From NCBI GenBank assembly GCA_029564765.1, contig JAKQPK010000060.1, positions 1 through 49,496 on the forward strand: 49,496 nt of DNA. The letters run 5' to 3'. The notes below the pieces were generated by a model. The model was not told where the DNA came from. It did not search any database and worked only from the letters and a program-made list of their open reading frames with translations. Positions 29,297-36,079 of this stretch are shown here, one piece after another. The translations under genes were made by a program, and so were the position numbers. Every line of letters starts with the position of its first letter. Positions within the stretch are counted from its first letter, which is position 1. Source of the stretch: Candidatus Omnitrophota bacterium (GTDB lineage Bacteria; Omnitrophota; Gorgyraeia; Zapsychrales; Aceulaceae).

Positions 29297-31047
29297 TATT
29301 TGCCACAAAGACAGACAAGAAGAAACGCTGCATCATTTACACAAGATGCTCAACCGATGACCAGGCGCAGGGCGATTACACCACCCTAGACGCCCAGGCC
29401 CATCACTGCAAGAACATGATCGACGCCTTCGGGTACGAAATGGCGGACTTTGGCGAGAAAGGCGTGGTCAACGATGACGGATACTCGGGCAAAGACCTGA
29501 ACCGCCCCGGCATCCAGTCTATCCTTAAAGACATCCAGACCAAGAAGTCCTTTGACGCGATCGTCTTCTTCCGCCTTGACCGCCTCACAAGAAACCCCCG
29601 AGACCTTTACGGCATGATCGACCTGTTCAAAGCCAACGAGATCGACTTCCTTTCTGTCCGCGAGAATCTGGACAGCTCGACCGCCATCGGCCGCGTGGTT
29701 ATCGGGATCATCGGGCTTTTGTCCGCCTTTGAACGAGAGCTGACAGGCGAACGCGTCAAAGCATCCGCCATCGCCAGAGCCAGACAGGGCCGCTGGGTCG
29801 CAGGAAAACCACCGTTCGGATACAAACAGATCCCTGACGGCAATCCCCTGCCGAACGGCCGACAGCCCCACAAGGTCGTCCTTGATGAGAAGATCGCTCC
29901 CTTCATCAAGCGGATCTTTGAACTGGCCGCGGACAACAAGACCCTGACCGATATCGGCCAGGACATGATCAGCAACAATGTCCCGACATCAAAGAACTTC
30001 ATCTGGCGCAAACAGACAGTCGCCAAGATCATCAAGAATCCGTTCTACAAAGGAAAGGTCCACTATTCCGGCGAAACGCACAATGGCGCCCACCAGGCGG
30101 TCGTTGATGAAGAACTCTGGGACCGGGCAAACAAGATCGTCTCCGCAAACCTCCCGGGCCACAGGTTCATGCCTATCTCAAAGGATTACGCCAGCAAGCT
30201 GAAAGGGATCCTGAAATGCGGACACTGCGGAAGCAGTTTTGTCTCCACCCTCGCCCACAGCCACAACGGAAAGACCTTCTATTATTACGAATGCAGCCGG
30301 GGCAGGCAGAGACTCGGATGCGACACCCGAAGGATGTCAGCGACAGGGTTTGACCAAGCGGTCCTCGACTTCTTCTCCCGGGCATCAAAGGATAAAGAGA
30401 TCATTGCCAGCACCATGACAGACGCCGTCAATCACAGCAAGAAGCAGCTCACCGCCTACAACAAAGAGACCAAAGACCTGCAGAAGAAACTGGTCAAAGC
30501 CAAAGAAGCAGCCGAAAGACTTCTGAACCTTGCGATTGATAAGGTGATCACAAAAGGCACGACTTACGCGAAAAAGATGGGTGCGATCGAAACAGAGATC
30601 GCTTCACTGGAAGACAGGATGTCGAAGATTGAGGCTAAACGGAGAATCGCGGACATGTCGGCCAATTCGACCGAGTACCTGCACTCGAACATGCGTTTTG
30701 CGATGGAACGCATGGCAGACAGCCCGCCAGAGGCTCAGATCGCCCTTTTAAAGTCACTGCTCAAGGCGATCGACTTGCACGATGACCATGTGATCATGCG
30801 TTTTTATCTCGGAGATCCCTCTGGGGAGATCTCCTGTCCCATTGAAGCGCATCAAGAGCGAACCCTGCCCGGTTCTCCCGAACAGGGTTCGCCTGTGCGT
30901 CAACAATGGCGGAGAGGTCGGGATTTGAACCCGAGGTCCCGTTACCAGGACAACTGCTTAGCAGGCAGCTGCGTTCGGCCACTCCGCCACCTCTCCAAAC
31001 CTCTAAATAATCAAACCATTCACAGAGCAAGGAGAGAGTTGTGTTAA
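29293..31047 (+). CDS. Large serine recombinase (prophage integrase)
   Basis: 584 residues. Catalytic Ser20 lies in YTRCSTDDQ; FRLDRLTRN and GRVVIGIIGLLSAFERELTGER complete the resolvase domain (to about 145). A recombinase domain, a Cys4 zinc ribbon (CGHCGSSF and YYYECSRGRQRLGC, about 305-340) and a coiled coil (about 375-450) follow. GAGGAGG precedes the ATG at 29293, which overlaps the HTH gene. The natural end is probably near residue 535; the last 45 residues come from antisense tRNA-Ser and the region upstream of that tRNA. It inserts and, with a partner, removes the prophage. Confidence 0.95.
   Translation: MIFATKTDKKKRCIIYTRCSTDDQAQGDYTTLDAQAHHCKNMIDAFGYEMADFGEKGVVNDDGYSGKDLNRPGIQSILKDIQTKKSFDAIVFFRLDRLTRNPRDLYGMIDLFKANEIDFLSVRENLDSSTAIGRVVIGIIGLLSAFERELTGERVKASAIARARQGRWVAGKPPFGYKQIPDGNPLPNGRQPHKVVLDEKIAPFIKRIFELAADNKTLTDIGQDMISNNVPTSKNFIWRKQTVAKIIKNPFYKGKVHYSGETHNGAHQAVVDEELWDRANKIVSANLPGHRFMPISKDYASKLKGILKCGHCGSSFVSTLAHSHNGKTFYYYECSRGRQRLGCDTRRMSATGFDQAVLDFFSRASKDKEIIASTMTDAVNHSKKQLTAYNKETKDLQKKLVKAKEAAERLLNLAIDKVITKGTTYAKKMGAIETEIASLEDRMSKIEAKRRIADMSANSTEYLHSNMRFAMERMADSPPEAQIALLKSLLKAIDLHDDHVIMRFYLGDPSGEISCPIEAHQERTLPGSPEQGSPVRQQWRRGRDLNPRSRYQDNCLAGSCVRPLRHLSKPLNNQTIHRARRELC
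30858..30892. repeat. 10-bp inverted repeat next to tRNA-Ser 3' end
   Basis: GCGAACCCTG and CAGGGTTCGC are perfect arms around 15 bases, extended outward by weaker pairs (GCGCA with TGCGT). It lies inside the integrase frame, 15 bases from the tRNA CCA end. It may terminate the tRNA transcript or belong to the attachment site. Confidence 0.6.
30907..30996 (-). tRNA. tRNA-Ser(GCT), probable prophage attachment site
   Basis: Acceptor stem GGAGAGG/CCTCTCC, discriminator G and encoded CCA (30907-30909), long variable arm typical of serine tRNA, and T-arm GGGTTCAAATCCC. The anticodon loop CTGCTAA gives GCT, reading AGC/AGT. Its 3' end faces the prophage and lies within the integrase frame. Confidence 0.95.
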
Positions 31048-31080
31048 CCCTCGCCTTGTAGCCTAAAAACACTCAGACGA

Positions 31081-31584
31081 TCAATTGAACTTTGCTTGAT
31101 CGATACGTTTCCGCTTAAAGAAATCGCTTATGAGCGCCCCGCACTCTTGCGCAAGGATCCCCTCAACAACATTCATCCGGTGATTGAGCGCCGTATGATT
31201 AGCGATATTCAAGCATGATCCACAAGCACCCGCCTTAGGATCCTTGGCCCCAAAATAAAGCGTTTTGATCCGTGCCAAAACCAAAGCTCCAGCGCACATG
31301 CTACAGGGCTCGATTGTAACATAGAGCTTGCAATCATTCAACCATTTGGATGATAGGGTGTTGGCGGCTTGCGTGATCGCAACGATCTCCGCATGAGCTG
31401 TTGGGTCTTTGAGCACTTCTACCTGATTGTGCGCACGCGCGACAATGCGATTCTGATGGACCACGACTGCCCCAATAGGAACTTCATCCGCATCGAAAGC
31501 AATCTTTGCTTGACGCAAAGCTTCGCGCATGAAATATTCATCATTATGTGTGAGCAATGCGGCTGGGGTCTTTATGTCATCCAT
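31081..31584 (-). CDS. tadA: tRNA adenosine deaminase
   Basis: 167 residues. Zinc and catalytic motifs are HAEIVAI (His and Glu) and PCSMCAGAL (two Cys), the pattern of TadA, which converts A34 to inosine in tRNA-Arg(ACG). The substrate gene lies 177 bases upstream on the same strand. CGSC and NIANH near residue 120 are typical of the family's substrate loop. No clear ribosome site precedes the ATG at 31584; MDDIKTPAALLTHNDEYFM is a reasonable start. The C-terminal part (RKRIDQAKFN) is short. Confidence 0.95.
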   Translation of the reverse strand: MDDIKTPAALLTHNDEYFMREALRQAKIAFDADEVPIGAVVVHQNRIVARAHNQVEVLKDPTAHAEIVAITQAANTLSSKWLNDCKLYVTIEPCSMCAGALVLARIKTLYFGAKDPKAGACGSCLNIANHTALNHRMNVVEGILAQECGALISDFFKRKRIDQAKFN

Positions 31585-31663
31585 GAGGAAAATTTAAACG
31601 CTTCACATTTCGCTTTTCTCGATTCGATTATCCAGAAAAAGTGAAAATCATAAGCGTTTCCAC

Positions 31664-31684
31664 CTCTCAAAGAAAAACGCGCCT
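31664..31684. repeat. 21-bp direct repeat, copy of tRNA-Arg 3' end (copy 1)
   Basis: Identical to 31747-31767, which covers the last seven bases of tRNA-Arg and 14 bases of its trailer. The copies start 83 bases apart. It resembles the duplicated attachment core left by an integrated element, now lost. Confidence 0.75.
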
Positions 31685-31760
31685 CGTTCCATTGGACACA
31701 GCAAATTCAATCCAAGAAAAATGGTACGTATGCGCGTCTCCTCTAACTCTCAAAGAAAAA

Positions 31761-31834
31761 CGCGCCTGAGAGGGCTCGAACCTCTAACCCTCAGCTCCGT
31801 AGGCTGATGCTCTATCCAGTTGAGCTACAGGCGC
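31761..31834 (-). tRNA. tRNA-Arg(ACG)
   Basis: Acceptor stem GCGCCTG/CAGGCGC, D-arm AGCTCAACTGGATAGAGC, anticodon loop CTACGGA (ACG), T-arm AGAGGTTCGAGCCCTCT. No encoded CCA. The A34 of this tRNA is the TadA substrate, and tadA follows on the same strand. Confidence 0.95.
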
Positions 31835-31850
31835 ATCTACACTAGTATTT

Positions 31851-31927
31851 TTTAGGAAGGATGCACCGGTCCAAATTTCTCCTTCTGCTATCTCAAAGAA
31901 AATTTGGTCACGGCGCAATTTCCTAAA
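31851..31927. repeat. Long imperfect hairpin element A
   Basis: Arms pair in three blocks: TTTAGGAA with TTCCTAAA, TGCACCG with CGGCGCA (one G-T), and CCAAATTT with AAATTTGG, around a 23-base loop. The order TGCACC, stem, GGCGCAATT is shared with element B. Confidence 0.65.
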
Positions 31928-32027
31928 TATTTTTCAAGATGAATTGAGTCTGCTTCAACTTCCACTGATTTCAGCCTCAGAGAAAGTTGCAAGCAAGTCG
32001 CATTATCCTTAAAATTACACTAAGGAA

Positions 32028-32081
32028 ATGCACCCGCTTCAGTTTGCGCAGAAAATTCTAAGAACTGAAGCAGGGCGCAAT
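32028..32081. repeat. Long imperfect hairpin element B
   Basis: Arms TGCACCC with GGGCGCA and GCTTCAGTT with AACTGAAGC (nine perfect pairs) around an 18-base loop. It shares TGCACC and GGCGCAATT with element A but has a different inner stem, so the stem, not the base sequence, is kept. Confidence 0.65.
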
Positions 32082-32162
32082 TACATCAATTCTTTCAACA
32101 ATAAATCATCAACTCCAACTCTCCGCTTTTTAGATAACTCGGAAAGCTGCAAAGAAGGCATA

Positions 32163-33521
32163 TTATCTCAAAACCTTATTACGGTCAAGTCCAAGACTTG
32201 CTAAGGCACCCTTAGGGTCCGCATTGTAGGCGTGGCAAAACATCGTGATCTCGTTAATAGAGCGAATATTGCGGTCTGCTAAAGTCTTCAAAATAATAGC
32301 ACGGATCTTCACTTCATCCATAATTTCTTTTGCTGTAAATCCGCTCGAGCGCGCAAGCTTATCTCGATAGATCGTGCTTGGCGAGATCGACTCAATGACC
32401 TTTTTCTCGTAATCATACTTAAAAATCGTCGATAAGAGGATCGTTTTCTGTTCCATCCCTCCGGTCTCGCTAACCTCATCGATCACGCGATAGATCTTAT
32501 CTTTCACATGGAAACGTTTTAAAATAATAAACACATCGATCAAATTCACAAGAAGCTCCGGAACATTCATAGGCTCATTTTCAAGACGCAAGATCGCTTC
32601 CCGCGCGGTCAACGCGTGAATTGTTCCCATGCAGTACTTGCCGACATTCATCGCCGTGATCAGATCTGCCGCCTCTGTACCGCGAACCTCGCCGACGATA
32701 ATACGTTCAGGACGCATGCGTAAAGTATTCTTGACGAGATCTGCCAAGGTTGTCTGATCATCGCTCTCAAGCCTTGAACAGCTATCTTCATGGAACGTAT
32801 TAAGCTCGAGGGTATCCTCAATAACGATCACGCGTTCTTTTTTAGGGATAAAACTGAATAGCGCATTCAACAGCGTTGTCTTTCCTGTTCCAGGGCCTCC
32901 TGCGAGCATAATATTGGCAGGCTTGATCGATAGTCCTTCGATGTAAAGCCATAGCTGCCCCGCAAGAAGATAAGTTAAACTCCCTCTCTCGATAAGGTCA
33001 ATGATGCTTAAAGGATCGACCTTTGTCTTCGTGATCGTGATCTGCGGGCCAAAAGGCGATGTGGCGATATTGACACGGCCTTCCAGATTGGCGAGCTCAA
33101 GATTAACGATCTTTTTATTCTCATTGCGGCCTGAAAACAGCATTAGCTTGCGGACAAAAAGATCCAACTCCATCTGATCGGAAAAACGGCATTTTGTCGC
33201 AATAAAACCTTTTTCTGAATGGTGAACAAAGATCGTATTAGTTGAGTTAATAATGATATCTTCGATCCCCTGATCGCACAAAAGATCCTCAATCACGCCA
33301 TAAGATAAAAATTGCAGAATAAATTCCTTTCGCTTTGATGTATCGGCAATCTCATCAAAGATCTCCTGAAATTTATGTCCATCGCCACTCGAACGGATCT
33401 CCTGAAGAACATGGTCAACGATAGCCTCTTTCTCATCGAGAGGCTGTAATAATGTAATCTTTCCCCAGAGCTTATCAACGATCTGATTTTCAAGCGTTAT
33501 GACCATCGATCTATTCATCAT
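32163..33521 (-). CDS. CpaF/VirB11-like secretion ATPase
   Basis: 452 residues. Walker A is GGPGTGKTTL, the Asp box VIEDTLEL, Walker B RIIVGEVRGTEA, and the His box MGTIHA; the N-terminal half has the all-alpha and mixed domain of CpaF (Tad pilus ATPase). The C-terminal 90 residues are an extra segment of unknown role. AAGGTGGG precedes the ATG pair at 33521. No other tad genes (cpaB, tadB, tadC) are adjacent, so its partners must be elsewhere, or it serves an atypical machine. It is followed by the gene-free hairpin region. Confidence 0.88.
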   Translation of the reverse strand: MMNRSMVITLENQIVDKLWGKITLLQPLDEKEAIVDHVLQEIRSSGDGHKFQEIFDEIADTSKRKEFILQFLSYGVIEDLLCDQGIEDIIINSTNTIFVHHSEKGFIATKCRFSDQMELDLFVRKLMLFSGRNENKKIVNLELANLEGRVNIATSPFGPQITITKTKVDPLSIIDLIERGSLTYLLAGQLWLYIEGLSIKPANIMLAGGPGTGKTTLLNALFSFIPKKERVIVIEDTLELNTFHEDSCSRLESDDQTTLADLVKNTLRMRPERIIVGEVRGTEAADLITAMNVGKYCMGTIHALTAREAILRLENEPMNVPELLVNLIDVFIILKRFHVKDKIYRVIDEVSETGGMEQKTILLSTIFKYDYEKKVIESISPSTIYRDKLARSSGFTAKEIMDEVKIRAIILKTLADRNIRSINEITMFCHAYNADPKGALASLGLDRNKVLR

Positions 33522-33601
33522 CCCACCTTTTTATTGATGTATCATAGCATAAGTTCTTTTGGCTCACCATATCGTTTTCGCAAATCGATAGGGCTGTATC
33601 C

Positions 33602-34144
33602 TTAAGATGGATTTTCTTTATGGTGCCGCTCAAAAAGATAGCGAATATCGCTTTCCGTATTCTTCGCCGTCTGTATACCCAAATATAAAAGCAAAGAAAA
33701 CTGCCAGCACTCATCAGGACAAGCGATGAGCCCTGTCTGCACATCTTCACGGCGCTGTAAATAATCCTTGTAATAAGCGATCGTATTTTCGAAACTATCT
33801 TCATGCACATCAACGGAATAAGTTTGATTGTTATATTTTAAAGATGGCATGCTGACACCTCGAACCATCAAAAAATTCATGACCATTGGCTCGTTTAGAT
33901 CGCCCCTAGAGCTTTCTTCACTCTCAAAGCCAAGAAATTGTGGAATATTAGGAGGGAGAATGATCGTCGGCTTAGTGACGCGCACGCTCCCCTGTCGAAC
34001 GACCGTGTCGCCAAGATTCACGGATGAAGCGGACAGGATGATATATGGCACTTGTGTATCTTCAAAGGTCATCAAGTTTTTGATGCGCGATCGAATGATC
34101 TCCGTTTGCGCTAAGGCTTTCTCCCAATTTTTCTGTATATCCAT
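33602..34144 (-). CDS. Unknown conserved-looking protein upstream of CpaF-like gene
   Basis: 180 residues, soluble, mixed alpha/beta, no signal peptide. The middle has IILPPNIPQFLGFESEE and the end is rich in Glu, His and Arg. It lies 80 bases upstream of the CpaF-like gene on the same strand and 55 bases after tRNA-Ser(GGA). I do not recognise a family. A role with the ATPase is only suggested by position. Confidence 0.7.
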   Translation of the reverse strand: MDIQKNWEKALAQTEIIRSRIKNLMTFEDTQVPYIILSASSVNLGDTVVRQGSVRVTKPTIILPPNIPQFLGFESEESSRGDLNEPMVMNFLMVRGVSMPSLKYNNQTYSVDVHEDSFENTIAYYKDYLQRREDVQTGLIACPDECWQFSLLLYLGIQTAKNTESDIRYLFERHHKENPS

Positions 34145-34199
34145 CTAAGCAACCTTTTTTAAGAAACAAGCTTATATTGCATCCTTCGATCATAGAAAA

Positions 34200-34288
34200 C
34201 GGAGAGGGAGAGATTCGAACTCTCGGGCCACCTTACGATGACCACACGCCTTCCAAGCGTGCTCATTCAACCACTCTGACACCTCTCC
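34200..34288 (-). tRNA. tRNA-Ser(GGA)
   Basis: Acceptor stem GGAGAGG/CCTCTCC, anticodon loop TTGGAAG (GGA), long variable arm, T-arm AGAGTTCGAATCTCT. No CCA encoded. Reads TCC/TCT. The 20 bases upstream closely match those of tRNA-Ser(GCT). Confidence 0.93.
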
Positions 34289-34395
34289 AAACCTCTAAAC
34301 AATCAAAATCCTCACTTAACCAATGGAGAGAATTGTGTCGATCCCAGGACATCGGAACAAAAAGATCGACTCACCTCTGCACAAATCCGCACTAA

Positions 34396-34431
34396 CAAAA
34401 AAGGTGTAGACGAGAAATCATGCCTACACCT
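34396..34431 (-). terminator. Intrinsic terminator after small membrane gene
   Basis: On the minus strand AGGTGTAG, a 14-base loop, CTACACCT and then TTTTTTG: an eight-pair stem with a T-run, 32 bases after the stop of the 101-residue gene. Confidence 0.85.
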
Positions 34432-34462
34432 CAAGCGTCTTTGCTCAATTCAAACCAAAAGA

Positions 34463-34768
34463 TTATTTATGGATCAACAATAAAATAAACGAAACAACGC
34501 TGATCACAAAACCTGCAATGATACCATGGGAACGTTTTTTAGTGATGATCCTATCCAGGATGTGAATCGTTGCAAGCTCAAGCTTCGGGATAAAACGCGT
34601 CTTAATTCCATACTCACGGCTTAAGGCTTTGTTAAGCGCATCAAAAGCCTCTGGCGAAACCATTAACACGATACCCGAAAAGAAACCAAAAGACACAAGG
34701 AACCTCAACGTCAGCTGCATGATCTGGATCCATTCAGATGTTTCAAAATATAATAAAATCCCTGACAT
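34463..34768 (-). CDS. Small membrane protein with two helices
   Basis: 101 residues. Membrane helices near 19-38 (LTLRFLVSFGFFSGIVLMV) and 83-99 (GIIAGFVISVVSFILLL), with a charged loop of about 45 residues between that contains KALSREYGIKTRFIP. AGGAGG precedes the ATG at 34768, and a terminator follows, so it forms a single-gene unit. No family recognised. Confidence 0.8.
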   Translation of the reverse strand: MSGILLYFETSEWIQIMQLTLRFLVSFGFFSGIVLMVSPEAFDALNKALSREYGIKTRFIPKLELATIHILDRIITKKRSHGIIAGFVISVVSFILLLIHK

Positions 34769-34874
34769 ACAACCTCCTAATGTTTAACTACCGAAAGTAT
34801 ATCAAACAATATCCTGATCCGCAATAAAATCTATATAGATTTTATGACAACAGGCTAAGTATTGTTTAATTTTT

Positions 34875-35726
34875 TTATTCAAAAATAACAGTTTTATTGT
34901 TATAGCAAAGTATTTTTCTTTGCAAATGCCAACGTACCGCACGATTCAAAACGATCCTCTCGAGATCCTGCCCTTTACGCACAAGGTCTGCCAACGCGTC
35001 TCGATGGGTCACGCGCACCGTGTCTTGCTCGATAATCGGCCCAGCGTCAAGCCTTCGAACAACATAATGGCTTGTCGCGCCAATAATTTTAACACCTTTT
35101 TGATAAGCCTGACGATAAGGATCTCCCCCAGCGAAAGCCGGCAAGAACGAGTGGTGGATATTGATGATACGGTTTGGAAAATGGTTAAGAATATTCTGCG
35201 TTAAGATCTGGTGATACCTTGCCAAGACGATCATATCGATCTTCTCTTTCTTGAGCGCCAGAAGCTCTTTTTGCTCCTGAGCACGCTTTGTTTGGGGCGT
35301 GATCGGACATTCCAGAAACCTGACCCCGAATTCCTTAGCGATCACCTTAGCGTCCGCGTGATTACTGATGATCAGGCGGATCTGACAAGGCAACTGCCCT
35401 TGCCTGTGGCGCAACAGAAGATCATACAAGCAATGCAAATGCTTAGAAACAAAGATCGCAACGCGCGGTAATTGTTGTGAAAAATAAAGCGACCACGCCA
35501 TTGAAAATTTCTTCGCCAATGGCAAGAACGCTGTCTCGATCTTGGCGGTTGATAGGTCAAAATCCTTAAGCGACCACTCCACGCGCATAAAAAACGTATT
35601 GCTTTGCTCATCGATATGCTGATCAGCGCTGATAATGTTGCCGCCATGAATAAAAACAAAATTTGTCACCGCGGCTGTGATCCCCTTACGGTCCGGACAA
35701 GAAATAAGCAGTATCGCATGATTCAT
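34875..35726 (-). CDS. purU: Formyltetrahydrofolate deformylase
   Basis: 283 residues. An N-terminal ACT domain (ILLISCPDRKGITAAVTNF) is followed by a formyltransferase-fold hydrolase domain with NIHHSFLPAF (catalytic His-Ser region) and the conserved GATSHYV and DAGPII. It releases formate from 10-formyl-THF, balancing one-carbon units and feeding purine synthesis. The ATG at 35726 has AAAGGAC upstream and starts right at the ACT domain; a longer frame begins at 35744. It lies between tRNA genes as a single unit. Confidence 0.93.
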   Translation of the reverse strand: MNHAILLISCPDRKGITAAVTNFVFIHGGNIISADQHIDEQSNTFFMRVEWSLKDFDLSTAKIETAFLPLAKKFSMAWSLYFSQQLPRVAIFVSKHLHCLYDLLLRHRQGQLPCQIRLIISNHADAKVIAKEFGVRFLECPITPQTKRAQEQKELLALKKEKIDMIVLARYHQILTQNILNHFPNRIINIHHSFLPAFAGGDPYRQAYQKGVKIIGATSHYVVRRLDAGPIIEQDTVRVTHRDALADLVRKGQDLERIVLNRAVRWHLQRKILCYNNKTVIFE

Positions 35727-35868
35727 ATAGGTCGTCCTTTGCAATAAATGTTAAAAGAAGAAAATTGTCAGCGCTTGCTCGACAAAAGCCCTAGAAGCAT
35801 CTCGCTTTTTTCTTATGTTTGTAAACATCCTCCCTCTCGGGATGGGTATTCACGTTTGAAGAAAAAAC

Positions 35869-35958
35869 TGGCGGAGAGGGAGAGATTTGAACTCTCGAGG
35901 CCCTTGCGAGCCTAACGGTTTTCGAGACCGCCACATTCGGCCACTCTGCCACCTCTCC
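35869..35958 (-). tRNA. tRNA-Ser(CGA)
   Basis: Acceptor GGAGAGG/CCTCTCC, encoded CCA (35869-35871), anticodon loop CTCGAAA (CGA) with CGGT/ACCG stem, long variable arm, T-arm AGAGTTCAAATCTCT. Reads TCG. It is the third tRNA-Ser in 5 kb. Confidence 0.94.
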
Positions 35959-36079
35959 TCAAAAATTATCTTAAACGCTTCTTTGACTTTTTTCTTGAAA
36001 TATCAGTTTTTAAAGACCTTCATCTACGGAAATCTCTATTATAAACAAATATCGCTCTTTGTTATATCGCTGACACTCA

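Larger units (their letters stand above)
31835..32162. other. Gene-free 328-base stretch with two related hairpins
   Basis: No convincing coding frame. It contains two long inverted repeats (31851-31927 and 32028-32081), listed separately. The rest is AT-rich spacer between the CpaF-like gene and tRNA-Arg. Confidence 0.7.

Noticed and set aside
30904-31047. A real C-terminal domain of the integrase
   Set aside because: This segment is antisense tRNA-Ser and the region upstream of that tRNA read as protein; it is a by-product of integration.
31851-32081. Integron attC sites
   Set aside because: The hairpins lack the conserved GTTRRRY/RYYYAAC ends of attC, no integron integrase is present, and the stretch holds no cassette genes.
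33511-33813. A 100-codon minus-strand frame between the CpaF-like gene and its neighbour
   Set aside because: It mostly overlaps the end of the 180-residue gene in another frame, has no ribosome site and an unnatural composition.
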